The position numbers and the translations under genes were made by a program. A DNA stretch of 64,000 nucleotides from Metabacillus sp. B2-18 (GTDB lineage Bacteria; Bacillota; Bacilli; Bacillales; Bacillaceae). Below the pieces are notes generated by a model, which was not told where the DNA came from, made no database searches, and saw nothing but the letters and a program-made list of their open reading frames with translations. Location: assembly GCF_021117275.1 (NCBI RefSeq), contig NZ_CP088245.1:3943501-4007500 (forward strand). The letters run 5' to 3'. This document shows positions 18,010 to 26,446 of this stretch, piece by piece (positions within the stretch are counted from its first letter, which is position 1; each line of letters starts with the position of its first letter).

Positions 18010-18810
18010 ATGGTGAAATTCCTTTGTGACGTTGCCGGGGTGTCACGAAGTGGTTACTATAATTATTTCTCAGCTAAGTCCGAAGAACAAAGGAAACGTC
18101 AGGAAGTGAGGGATGAAGAAGCTAAAGCATTAATTTTAAAAGCCTTCCACTTTAAAGGTCGAAAGAAAGGGGCACGCCAAATTAAGATGACATTGGCGGG
18201 TCAATTTCAGTGTGTCTTTAATTTGAAACGTGTTCGCAGAATTATGAAGAAATACAATATTTTCTGTCCTATTAGAAAAGCTAACCCATATAAAAGAATG
18301 ATGAAGGCAACCCAAGAACATCGCGTTGTGCCAAACATATTAAACCGCCAATTTAAGCAAGGGATTCCATATAACGTACTTCTTACTGACATCACTTATA
18401 TGCATTACCATAATGGCCAAAGAGCTTATTTATCAGTAATTAAAGATGGATCAACAGGTGAAATTCTAGCTTATCATCTATCGGATCGTATCACCATGGA
18501 GTTAGCTACAAACACCTTGCACAAGTTAAAGAAGAACCGAAACTATAAGAAAGCTAAAGACGCTCTCATTCATTCAGATCAAGGAACTCACTACACCCAT
18601 CCAGGATTCCAAAAGCTTGTGAAGAAAATGGGATTACGGCAATCTATGTCTAGACGGGGAAACTGTTGGGATAACGCACCAATAGAATCATTCTTTGGCC
18701 ACCTTAAAGACGAAGCAAATATTAAGCCATGTAAAACTTTGGACGAACTAAAACGCGAAATAGACAAATACATCACTTACTATAACCATCAAGATATCAA
18801 TGGAACCTAA
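18010..18810 (+). pseudogene. IS3-family transposase OrfB, C-terminus frameshifted
   Basis: The rve/DDE integrase core is intact: DITYMHY, HSDQGTHY and NAPIESFFGHLKDE give D, D and E. The reading frame ends early at DINGT. In the +1 frame the sequence continues as RYQWNLKKMTPVKYRDHLLQ to a stop near 18861, the normal IS3 C-terminus. One A lost in the run before GATATCAATGG explains it. Either a recent mutation or a sequencing error. Confidence 0.8.
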
Positions 18811-18973
18811 AAAAGATGACCCCTGTAAAATACAGAGATCATCTTCTTCAGGCTGCTTAATGCCTTTTTTTAAAACTGTCCTTTACAAAGGGTACATTTT
18901 AGGATAAGGTGACCTCTTTTTTGATTAAACTAAAGGCGCACATGATGAGTACACCTGAACCATAAACATCTAT

Positions 18974-19144
18974 TTATTCGCTTTTATTCGTTTCACCTTT
19001 TAAAAGATGAAAATCTTTAATAGGCATTGTAATAATTTTTCCACCTATTTGAACATGAACTGTATCTTGAAAAATAGCTTTAACAATTCCTTTTAGAGAT
19101 ATTGTTGAATTAACAGAAATTGGATTTTTCATATTTGCTTCCAT
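18974..19144 (-). CDS. Small hypothetical protein
   Basis: 56 aa. ATG at 19144 with AAAGGTG upstream. The protein reads MEANMKNPISVNSTISLKG... and ends KGETNKSE. It looks beta-rich, with VHVQIGGKIITMPI suggesting a small barrel or strand pair; no membrane segment. Codon use and the ribosome-binding site support a real gene. Family not recognised. It lies between the two insertion sequences and faces left. Confidence 0.6.
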   Translation of the reverse strand: MEANMKNPISVNSTISLKGIVKAIFQDTVHVQIGGKIITMPIKDFHLLKGETNKSE

Positions 19145-19198
19145 TTATTACACACCTTTCTACTATAATATTAGTTTTTTAATATTGGATAGGTTTGT

Positions 19199-19222
19199 GT
19201 GAAACGATTACATGTGTTTCAA
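19199..19222. promoter_or_regulatory. Inverted repeat upstream of the split LysM gene
   Basis: TGTGAAAC and GTTTCA arms enclose a 10-nt spacer. The ~300-bp region 19145-19461 is otherwise AT-rich with no gene; it probably holds the promoters of the small minus-strand gene and of the LysM gene. Confidence 0.3.
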
Positions 19223-19698
19223 CAAAGTGAAATAAGTAGTAAAACAAACTATAATGCCATCTCTAATAGTGAGATTTATTATATTCACAATTATAACCCT
19301 TTAGAACTAAAAAGTCTTATAGGAACTCTTGGGCTTTTAGTACATTTTTTTATAAATTAAAATTAGGCTTTTCCATACGCAACTATTCTGTTTTCATTCC
19401 GTCATATGTAGTAATACGGAAACGTTTTTCGTGTTAGATATCATTACCGGGAGGAAACATCATGAAAAAACATAAGCATAATTTCATTAAAGTAGCTATA
19501 TTAACACTAGGAATAAGTGGAGTGTTTGGAGCTAGTTCAGCTAGTGCTTCAACAACATATGAAATAAAAAAAGGTGATACCTTATATAGCCTCGCAAAAA
19601 AGTATAACACCTCTGTTTCACAATTGAAGTTCATCAACCACCTTACATCAAACACGATCATTGTTGGAAAAAAACTTGTTTGGATAGTCAACACTAAA

Positions 19699-20532
19699 CT
19701 AGACAACATTTTTAAGGTGTCCAAGTTTAAATTCAATTGGGCTAAGATAGCCTAATGTTCCATGGATTCGTTTGTGATTAAACCAATGGATATACTGTTG
19801 TAGTTCGTTCTCTAATTCTTCAAGACTATCAAAATGACGTCCCTTGACAAACTCAGTTTTAATGATTTTAAATGTAGCTTCTGCTACTGCATTATCATAT
19901 GGGCATCCTTTCATGCTTAGCGATCGCTGGATATTAAAAGTCGCTAATGCCTCGTCAATGAGCTTATTCTTAAACTCACTTCCTCGATCTGTATGAAACA
20001 GCTTAATCTTACGTAAATCTGTTTTGATTGACGCTAACGCACGATAAACTAATAAAGCATTTTTATGACGACCGATACTATATCCAATAATTTCACGGTT
20101 AAAAAGATCAACAAATATACATATGTATTGCCATTTTTTATTGACTCTCACATATGTTAAATCACTTACTACGACTGATAATGCTTCGTCTTGTGTAAAC
20201 TGACGATCAAGCTCATTTTTCTGTTCCGATTCGTTTGTCCCACTGGCATGTGGCTTGAATTGCGCTAGAGTATATGAAGACACCAGGCCTTGTTCTTTCA
20301 TTATTCGTCCGATTCGACGTCTAGACACAACCTTTCCACGCTTAGCTAGTTCCTTTTTGATTTTACGAGTCCCGTAATTTTGGAAACTCTCATGAAAAAT
20401 CTCAATAATATCTGAAGTGATGTCGTCTTCAGCCTGACGTTCTTTTGCTTCATAATAATAAGTACTTCTAGGTATTTGTAGGACCTTGCACATTGCTGAT
20501 ATCGAGTATTTGTGCTGGTTATTCTTAATCAC
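19699..20532 (-). CDS. IS3-family transposase OrfB
   Basis: 277 aa, GTG start, complete. HTH_21 N-terminus (YSISAMCKVLQIPRSTYYY) and rve domain with the DDE residues in SDLTYVRV, FHTDRGSEF and NAVAEATFKIIKTE. It follows orfA in the -1 frame, as in IS3 elements that fuse the two by frameshifting. No lesion seen, so this element may be functional. Confidence 0.9.
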   Translation of the reverse strand: MIKNNQHKYSISAMCKVLQIPRSTYYYEAKERQAEDDITSDIIEIFHESFQNYGTRKIKKELAKRGKVVSRRRIGRIMKEQGLVSSYTLAQFKPHASGTNESEQKNELDRQFTQDEALSVVVSDLTYVRVNKKWQYICIFVDLFNREIIGYSIGRHKNALLVYRALASIKTDLRKIKLFHTDRGSEFKNKLIDEALATFNIQRSLSMKGCPYDNAVAEATFKIIKTEFVKGRHFDSLEELENELQQYIHWFNHKRIHGTLGYLSPIEFKLGHLKNVV

Positions 20533-20534
20533 AT

Positions 20535-20819
20535 TTACTTTCGTCCTAGTATCAGCGCGGCTTGCTTTAAAATGTCATTCTCCATTTCTAATTGCTTATT
20601 TCGCTTTCTAAGCTCAGCTAGTTCCTTTTGTTCCGGTGTTAAATTGTCTTTTTCCTTGAAAGAACCAGAAGTTTGATTCTGACTCACCCATTTATCTAAA
20701 GACGAAGGAGTAAGATCATATTCTTGAATAATCTCTTTTCTAGGTTTGCCGCTGTTGTAAAGCTGCACAATCTGTTGTTTAAATTCCTCAGTAAATGTTC
20801 GGCGTTCTCTTTTAGTCAT
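20535..20819 (-). CDS. IS3-family transposase OrfA
   Basis: 94 aa. HTH_Tnp_1 domain (RRTFTEEFKQQIVQLYNSGK, DLTPSSLDKWV) followed by a coiled coil (ELAELRKRNKQLEMENDILKQA) ending in the usual AALILGRK. It binds the terminal repeats and pairs with OrfB. Confidence 0.9.
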   Translation of the reverse strand: MTKRERRTFTEEFKQQIVQLYNSGKPRKEIIQEYDLTPSSLDKWVSQNQTSGSFKEKDNLTPEQKELAELRKRNKQLEMENDILKQAALILGRK

Positions 20820-21570
20820 TGTAGATTCTCCTCGATAATATTATCTGTAGTCTACTTGACCTTAATTTTTCTGTCTAGTTAAGTGTAGCCGATTCAGTTA
20901 TCCCTACAAATGTTACTGTAAAAGCAGGTGATACTCTATATAGCATCGCAAAAAATTACGGTTTAACTGTTAGTGAGTTAAAGTCAATTAACTACCTAAC
21001 CTCTAACTGGATCAAGGTTGGTCAAACACTTAATGTTGCATATGCTAAAAAGGATGCAAGCTCACCCAATAGTTATGATGCGTCTAAAAAGGAAGTGAAT
21101 GTCACACCAACAAAAGGATTTACATTTGACGCAGAAGAGCCACGAAAATTCATCTTACAATCTACTAATAAAGAAGAATATTTTTCTAGACTTGAGGTCT
21201 TAGATAGCAATGTTAACTTAGAAGAAATTAAGACTAATTCCATGATGTATCTTAATGGAAATAAAGTAACAGAGTATGATCCAAAAGCCACTTCACATCC
21301 TTTTTATCATGACGCTTTGCTTTATTTACATGGATATAACAACAAGACTCAAACAACAATTGTTGTAAAAGAGATTTATAAGATTTACCATTCATTACTC
21401 AAACAAAGAAGAATCTGAAGCAATTACACCTAAAATGATTAAAATCCTCCAAACTACTACAGTTAGATAACAGTTCTTCATAAATTAATTTCTATAAATT
21501 TATTAACCATCTCTTGACTATAATAAAAAAATATTTTACTATTATCTCAAGTAAATAAAAACGTTCTCCT

Positions 21571-21734
21571 AAAGGGGAGTAGCTTTTACAACAAAGTCGT
21601 CATTACAGAGTTTCTAACTCTCGGCTTCGTTGGCAACCTTTTCGTTGTTAGCAAGACCTTTACTGTTAAGTAAAGGTCTTTATGTGTTTTCCTAAGACCT
21701 TTACCATCTACGGTAAAGGTCTTTTCATTTGACT
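21571..21734 (+). ncRNA. Second yybP-ykoY Mn riboswitch with two tandem hairpins
   Basis: AAAGGGGAGTAGC (21571), AAAGTCGTCA, a GAGTTTC/AACTC hairpin, CGGCTTCGTTGGCA and TTAGCAAGACCTTT appear in family order. The small hairpin that normally follows GGGGAGTAG is missing. Two similar hairpins follow: AAGACCTTTACT/AGTAAAGGTCTT (21653-21680) and AAGACCTTTACC/GGTAAAGGTCTT with a T-rich tail (21695-21734). The second looks like the terminator. It leads into the FbpB-like operon. Confidence 0.88.
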
Positions 21735-21768
21735 GCCTATAGGAAACGTAAAAAAGGAGATTACCATT

Positions 21769-21912
21769 ATGGTAAAAAAAGTATCAATGGAAGATTTGAT
21801 TAGAAAAAACAAAGAAGAACTTCTTAAAGATAAAACGCAAATGGATAGAATTGAGAAACGCATTGATCAAAAGTATTTATCACAAAGCAAACAAACAGGA
21901 GGAGATAAATGA
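21769..21912 (+). CDS. FbpB-family small basic protein
   Basis: 47 aa: begins MVKKVSMEDLIRKNKEELLK and ends KQTGGDK, with AAGGAGA upstream. The pattern S-x-E-x-LIxxNKEELLKDK-x-xMxRIExRI is that of FbpB, a Fur-regulated small basic protein which in B. subtilis works with the FsrA small RNA in iron sparing. Here the leader is a Mn riboswitch rather than a Fur box. The stop codon overlaps the next start (ATGA). Confidence 0.7.
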   Translation: MVKKVSMEDLIRKNKEELLKDKTQMDRIEKRIDQKYLSQSKQTGGDK

Positions 21913-22301
21913 TGTTATTGAGGAAATATATGTCACTTTTAGGTGTAGGATCTGCGATAATTGATCTTATCTTAAGTAAGGAAACGTATAAACGTGGAGA
22001 ACTGATCAATGGTTACTTTCATGTTAAAGGTGGAACTATTGAACAGCAATTAAGAAGAATTGATAGTGATCTAGTATTAATTGATGCTACGACAAAAACT
22101 GAAAAAGTGATTGATACTGCGACGATCTTATCAACAAAGCTTCTCCGATCAGAAGAAGCTAGCAAAATTTCATTTACATTTAAGTTGCCAGAAAACATTC
22201 CTGTATCTAGTGAGCATATTTCTTATCGCTTTAAAACAAGACTTACTTTTAATGAAGGTGTAGAAAGTAAAGATCAAGATATCATACAGGTAATATCATA
22301 A
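21909..22301 (+). CDS. Spo0M-like (arrestin-fold) protein, short form
   Basis: 130 aa. It resembles the N-terminal half of Spo0M: GVGSAIIDLILSKETYKRGELINGYFHVKGGTIEQQLRRI and FTFKLPENIPVSS. Full Spo0M is about 250 aa, so this is a single-domain version. Spo0M affects sporulation control and cytoskeletal or membrane processes in B. subtilis. It overlaps the FbpB-like gene by 4 nt, so the two are translationally coupled. Confidence 0.75.
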   Translation: MMLLRKYMSLLGVGSAIIDLILSKETYKRGELINGYFHVKGGTIEQQLRRIDSDLVLIDATTKTEKVIDTATILSTKLLRSEEASKISFTFKLPENIPVSSEHISYRFKTRLTFNEGVESKDQDIIQVIS

Positions 22302-22401
22302 GATTGATAAGCAGAAAGGAAAGATGAAAGATGTAAAATCGATTTCTTTAATCATTGCTAATCTTAACAAGGAGAAACGATTTTAATTGCATTTAAAGAA
22401 T

Positions 22402-22545
22402 ATGCGTACCTTCTTCATGGGTATTGTATTATTAACAATTGTCGAAACAAAACTTCTAGCTTCTACTACATTAGAGGTGAAAAATCCACCACGACTGAAC
22501 CTTAATATCGTAACAACCATTCAAGGTTTTTCACCTAAATCTTAA
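22402..22545 (+). CDS. Possible small secreted or membrane peptide
   Basis: 47 codons from the ATG (or 52 from a TTG at 22387). The N-terminus is hydrophobic (FFMGIVLLTIVETKLLAS), followed by a short polar tail ending QGFSPKS. The ribosome-binding site is weak or distant (AAGGAG 12 nt before the TTG). A 20-codon reading frame at 22324 with its own AAGGAAAG precedes it in frame. It sits between Spo0M-like and YkvA-like genes in the riboswitch operon; may be real or relic. Confidence 0.35.
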   Translation: MRTFFMGIVLLTIVETKLLASTTLEVKNPPRLNLNIVTTIQGFSPKS

Positions 22546-22558
22546 AAGGAATGATGAA

Positions 22559-22831
22559 ATGCTCAAAATTATCAAACGAATAAAATTCATATTTACTTTT
22601 TGGAGATTTCTACCTTTTCTAAAAGAATTTTTTTTATCAAAACAGGTTGAAACCACTAAAAAAGTGATTGGGCTGTTATTCATCGTAGCCTACGCAATGT
22701 TTCCATTCGACTTAATTCCTGACTTCCTCTCTTTTTTAGGAATTATCGACGATGTTGTAATCGCAACATTCGTTTTGGAGCGATTAATTAAGATGGCTCC
22801 TGAGTCACTTAAGGAGAAGTATAATTTGTAA
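22559..22831 (+). CDS. YkvA/DUF1232 family membrane protein
   Basis: 90 aa. The DUF1232 signature is clear: GLLFIVAYAMFPFDLIPDFLSFLGIIDDVVIATFVLERL, containing the conserved PxDLIPD motif and an acidic DD pair in or near a membrane hairpin. Function unknown. Preceded by AAAGGAATGATGAA. Last gene after the Mn riboswitch, so its expression probably responds to Mn. Confidence 0.85.
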   Translation: MLKIIKRIKFIFTFWRFLPFLKEFFLSKQVETTKKVIGLLFIVAYAMFPFDLIPDFLSFLGIIDDVVIATFVLERLIKMAPESLKEKYNL

Positions 22832-22935
22832 ATATTTACCTACTTGTTCGGATAAAATATAAAGCCAAACGTTATTGGATTAAAGTACTGCTTATTCTAA
22901 GATTGTTTGCTATGAACAAATTTTAAAACAATAGT

Positions 22936-23166
22936 GAAATGGAGCGGAAGACACTTGACTCCTGCGGGAGCAGCGGGACAGGTGAGACCCCGCAGGCTGA
23001 AAGCCGAGGAGGCTCACCGCAGGCTGAAAGCCGAGGAGGCTCACCGCAGGCTGAAAGCCGAGGAGGCTCACCGCAGGCTGAAAGCCGAGGAGGCTCACCG
23101 CAGGCTGAAAGCCGAGGAGGCTCACCGCACGCCCCGCGGAAAGCAAGTGTCTGGAGCGCAATGGAA
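22936..23166 (+). repeat. GC-rich Bacillaceae intergenic repeat with five 27-bp tandem units
   Basis: The flanks GGAGCGGAAGACACTTGACT and GCAAGTGTCTGGAGCGCAATGG are the arms of a known type of Bacillaceae repeat. The middle holds five identical 27-bp units (CGCAGGCTGAAAGCCGAGG plus AGGCTCAC) at 22991-23125. A single-unit copy lies at 38190-38311 in the opposite orientation. The GC content is far above the surroundings. Apparent ORFs here are the repeat read through. Confidence 0.9.
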
Positions 23167-23207
23167 CGAACTTATTTCTCAGGCGAATTTCAATCCCTAT
23201 AATAATA

Positions 23208-23238
23208 TGAAGCCTACACAAAACGTGTAGGCTTCATT
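23208..23238. terminator. Terminator of the RND pump gene
   Basis: AAGCCTACAC and GTGTAGGCTT form a 10-bp stem immediately after the pump's stop codon on the minus strand; the T-run is short. Confidence 0.6.
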
Positions 23239-23240
23239 AC

Positions 23241-26200
23241 TTATTCTTCTATTTGCTTTACTTTCTTCCTTTTAATCACAGTATAAAAAGCCGGAACAAA
23301 AAGCAATGTGAAAATGGTTGAAAAGAAAATACCTGAAATAATTGAAATAGCAAGTGGAGTAAATAATACATCTCCACTAAATGCAATTGGTAATAGTGCA
23401 CCCATTGATGTAACTGCCGTTAAGACTACAGGTCTTAATCTCGCTTCACCTGACTCTACTACAGCCTCCAGTAAAGTAGCACCTTCTTGAAGTCTCTGCT
23501 CCATAAACTCAATAAACACCGTTGCATTTCTAACAACTATTCCTGCTAAGGAGACAATTCCCATCATCGCCATAAAGCCTAAGCCTGTTTGAGTAAGGAA
23601 TAAACCTATAACAGCTCCTGAAATAGCAAGATAAACAGAACTCATAATCAGCAACGGAATTCTTAGTGAGTTGAATTGAACAACCATTAAAATATAGATA
23701 AGAAACACAACAATAATGAATAGCTTTCCTACTTCTACAAAGAAATCTGAACGAGCCGAAGACTCTCCACCTACAGAAACATTAATTGAATCTGACGTAT
23801 ATTGTTCCGCTAACGTCTTAATTTCAGATTCTACATCTGATTTTTTGTCGTCAGTTGGATATGTTCGAATGGTAATGGTTCTTTCTCCGTTACTATGTGG
23901 AACAGATTGAATTTCTTGACCTTCCTCTACAGCTACAAGCTCAGATAATGGTACAAGAACTGGTGGTCCTTGCTGTGACATCGAGTTGGAAGGTAATTTT
24001 ATTTCCTCTAGGTTTATATCACTTTCATCACGATCACCTGAAACCTTTATAGTGAAATCACGGCTTGTTGTCCCATCATCATAACTTCCCATCGGAACTC
24101 CGTCTGTTATTAATCTAATTTGTTGGCTAATCTCATTAGGTGTGATTCCATGCTCTTGCATTTTATTACGGATTGGTTCGTAAACAATAGTTGGACGTGG
24201 TTGACCAACATCATCAATGACTGCTCCACTTCCATCTATTTTTGAGATTTTCTCTTTCATTTCGTCAACAGTATCGGTAAGTTCTTTGATATCACTACCC
24301 GATACAGTAATAGCAATTGGTGCGCCAACAGGTGGACCTGCCTCAATCGTAGCCATTGAAATGATTGCTTCTGGGTACCTCTCTCTTAAAGAATCCTGCC
24401 ATTTATCGATCGTTTCTGCTGCTGATTGTGATTCTTTATCGACTCTAAGGACAATTTGCCCATTATTTTCACCTGGATTAGAAATAACACTTCCAAACAT
24501 CCCTGGTTCACCCGTACCGGCAAATATTGTACTTTCATAAATCGCTGAATCTTCTTTTTTCATATACTTTTGCATTTCTTCCAGAAAATCTTCTGTTTGT
24601 TCAATTGTTTTTTCCGGTGGCAATGTAACAGTAACTGTTACTTCTTCACGATCTGCACTAGGAAAAAACACAACTGGAATAAATGGAACTAACCCATAAA
24701 CCAATGTACAAAACACTAATACGGTTAATCCAATTCTCATCGGATATTTGACAACTTTCTTTAAGATCTTGTTGCTATAAAAAGCTGCAAGACCTTCTAG
24801 CGGTTTTCCTAATAAACCATCTTTTTGATTTTTAACAGTTGCTTTGTTTACTAAGCGCTTCTGATTCCACATTAAAAAGATCGGCACTAGTGTTAAAGCG
24901 ATAATCGTTGATCCAATGATCGTTGTAATTAATACAGAAGGTAACGCGCGTATAAATGCTCCATTTGATCCCCCAATAAAGGTTAATGGCAAGAAAGTGA
25001 AAACGATCGCTAAGGTTGAAGTGATAACAGAAACTCTCACTTCTTTCGTTCCCTGTAGAGCTCCTTGTAAAGGACCATCACCTAGTTTGTATCTTCTTCT
25101 TATGTTGTCGTTCACAACAATGGCATCATCAACAAGAATTCCTAGTGCAATAATCATTCCGATAATCGAAATTTGATTTAAATCAACATTCATATATGGC
25201 AAAGGTATTAGCCCTAGTGCAATTGAAGCAGGTATTGCAATAGCAACAAGAAAAGCAGAACTAACATTTAATCCTAAAAGAGTTACTAGCACTACCACTG
25301 CAATCGAAATTAAAAAAGAAAGACCTAAATCCTTGAAAATTTTCCCGACAATCGTATTTTGAGTGTAATAAGTGTCCAAAGTAATATTTTCGGGCAAATC
25401 ATTCGCTAGTTTTTTCACCTTTTCATCAACCGTTTCATGAAGAGATGGAATGTCCACTCCCGCTTCCTGCAGAACCGTCATTGAAACAGCAGGTGTGTTA
25501 TTATAGTTAACGATTTTAGGTTTTTCTGAAGGAACTAACTTTAGTTCACCTACATCACCTATCAAAATGTCGTTACCTTTTTCATCTAGCTTTAAAAAGA
25601 TCTTTTCTACCTCTTCAACCGTCTTAATATGCTCCAACAACAATTGCTTGTTTTCCCCATTTATTTCTTTACTGCCTAAAGGTGTAATCTCAAGTTCATT
25701 ATTTATGCTGTTCATGACATCTGGGAAGATAAGGGAATAATCACTTAGCTTATCTTGATCAAGGGTTAACATGTATTCATCTTCTACAATCCCTTTAAAT
25801 GATACCTTTCGAACTCCTTCAATTTTTTCCAATTCTTTCTGCCATCCAAGTAATAATTCTCTCTGGTTCTGTAATAGTTCTCTGTCATCACTTAGTAAAT
25901 GATAGGAAGAAAGAGTGCCTGTTTGAATATCCGAATTAACTTCTGACTTCAACACATTTTCAGGGAATGTTTGGCTAGTGTCTGATACAGCCTGCCTTAC
26001 TTGTGATAATACTTGATTACGATCTTCATTATCTGATAATTCAAGAACAATAGAAGAAACTCCAGCTCCGGATACAGATGAAAATTCTGCTATCCCTTTA
26101 ATACCCTCGAGTTCTTCTTCTAAAGGATTCGTAACTGTTCTTTCAACAAGTTCTGGCTCAGCACCAGGAAAGATTGTTGTGATAGTAGCCACATTTACTG

Positions 26201-26315
26201 ATATTTCAGGAATTTCACGCTTTGGCAGCTGCAAGGCTGTAAGTGCTCCTACCAGTATAAAAAGCACGATAAAAGTAAGGGTAACTTTTGGTCTCCTAAT
26301 TAATGAATTGAACAT
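23241..26315 (-). CDS. RND-family efflux transporter (SwrC/AcrB-like)
   Basis: 1024 aa with the RND plan: helix 1 (VTLTFIVLFILVGALTALQLPK), large extracytoplasmic loop, helices 2-6, then a second half. Proton-relay region GILVDDAIVVNDNIRR, with the Asp pair, is present. Gram-positive relatives such as SwrC export surfactin or lipids. The start at 26315 has AAGGAGAT; a longer frame to 26468 runs through the operators. It lies behind a tetR gene, with two operator-like sites between them. Confidence 0.92.
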   Translation of the reverse strand: MFNSLIRRPKVTLTFIVLFILVGALTALQLPKREIPEISVNVATITTIFPGAEPELVERTVTNPLEEELEGIKGIAEFSSVSGAGVSSIVLELSDNEDRNQVLSQVRQAVSDTSQTFPENVLKSEVNSDIQTGTLSSYHLLSDDRELLQNQRELLLGWQKELEKIEGVRKVSFKGIVEDEYMLTLDQDKLSDYSLIFPDVMNSINNELEITPLGSKEINGENKQLLLEHIKTVEEVEKIFLKLDEKGNDILIGDVGELKLVPSEKPKIVNYNNTPAVSMTVLQEAGVDIPSLHETVDEKVKKLANDLPENITLDTYYTQNTIVGKIFKDLGLSFLISIAVVVLVTLLGLNVSSAFLVAIAIPASIALGLIPLPYMNVDLNQISIIGMIIALGILVDDAIVVNDNIRRRYKLGDGPLQGALQGTKEVRVSVITSTLAIVFTFLPLTFIGGSNGAFIRALPSVLITTIIGSTIIALTLVPIFLMWNQKRLVNKATVKNQKDGLLGKPLEGLAAFYSNKILKKVVKYPMRIGLTVLVFCTLVYGLVPFIPVVFFPSADREEVTVTVTLPPEKTIEQTEDFLEEMQKYMKKEDSAIYESTIFAGTGEPGMFGSVISNPGENNGQIVLRVDKESQSAAETIDKWQDSLRERYPEAIISMATIEAGPPVGAPIAITVSGSDIKELTDTVDEMKEKISKIDGSGAVIDDVGQPRPTIVYEPIRNKMQEHGITPNEISQQIRLITDGVPMGSYDDGTTSRDFTIKVSGDRDESDINLEEIKLPSNSMSQQGPPVLVPLSELVAVEEGQEIQSVPHSNGERTITIRTYPTDDKKSDVESEIKTLAEQYTSDSINVSVGGESSARSDFFVEVGKLFIIVVFLIYILMVVQFNSLRIPLLIMSSVYLAISGAVIGLFLTQTGLGFMAMMGIVSLAGIVVRNATVFIEFMEQRLQEGATLLEAVVESGEARLRPVVLTAVTSMGALLPIAFSGDVLFTPLAISIISGIFFSTIFTLLFVPAFYTVIKRKKVKQIEE

Positions 26316-26356
26316 TCGTAATCTCCTTTTCTTTTTTTGAAATATCAATGATTTTA

Positions 26357-26426
26357 TGACCAATGGGTACTCTAATTTTACATAAAGACCCATAAAATAA
26401 ATATATCCACTGACCAGTGGGTACTC
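26357..26426. promoter_or_regulatory. Two putative TetR operators between tetR and the RND gene
   Basis: TGACCAATGGGTACTC (26357-26372) and TGACCAGTGGGTACTC (26411-26426) are near-identical 16-mers in the same orientation, 54 bp apart. A related site lies before tetR. They probably let the pump gene be repressed independently of tetR. Confidence 0.6.
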
Positions 26427-26446
26427 GGAAATAAGGTAAGGAACGT

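Larger units (their letters stand above)
17421..18901 (+). mobile_element. IS3-family insertion sequence, 1481 bp, with 3-bp target duplication
   Basis: The ends are a perfect inverted repeat (TAAAATGTACCC at 17421, GGGTACATTTTA ending 18901) that continues imperfectly inward. Direct GGA copies flank it (17418-17420 and 18902-18904). Inside are orfA and orfB in the -1 relation usual for IS3, with an A6G slippery heptamer near the end of orfA. orfB carries a frameshift, so the copy may be inactive. Confidence 0.93.
17398..18923 (+). other. desR terminator hairpin split by an IS
   Basis: AAAAGAGGTCtCC at 17400-17412 and its partner GGtGACCTCTTTTTT at 18908-18922 flank the IS. Removing the IS plus one GGA copy restores a stem ending in a T-run right after desR. 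The two arms are now almost 1.5 kb apart. Confidence 0.75.
19690..20887 (-). mobile_element. IS3-family (IS150-like) insertion sequence, ~1.2 kb
   Basis: The ends share an imperfect inverted repeat, ACACTAAACTAGACA at left and ACACTTAACTAGACA (reverse complement) at right, extending to a TTAAGG match inside. orfA and orfB lie on the minus strand. I could not find a clean target duplication, so the exact ends are uncertain by a few bases. It splits the LysM gene between its two LysM repeats. Confidence 0.88.
19462..21470 (+). pseudogene. LysM wall protein disrupted by an IS and a frameshift
   Basis: The left part (19462 to about 19690) has GGGAGGAAA, a signal peptide ending near SASAS and one LysM (YEIKKGDTLYSLAKKYNTSV). 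The right part (from about 20888) continues with a second LysM (VTVKAGDTLYSIAKNYG) and a ~120-residue C-terminal domain of unknown type. Near 21380 the frame breaks again: the native end seems to be ...RFTIHYSNKEESEAITPK... in the +1 frame, stopping at 21470. Both lesions make an intact product unlikely. Confidence 0.8.

Noticed and set aside
19685..20893. Target-site duplication of the second IS
   Set aside because: No matching 3-5 bp flanks could be aligned with confidence.
22991..23125. Possible CRISPR array
   Set aside because: The five 27-bp units are directly contiguous with no spacers, and there are no cas genes.
22910..23230. Reading frames of ~90-100 codons with RRLKAEEAH or AVSLLGFQP repeats
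   Set aside because: They are open only because the 27-bp repeat unit is a multiple of three. All frames on both strands stay open, with no ribosome-binding site.
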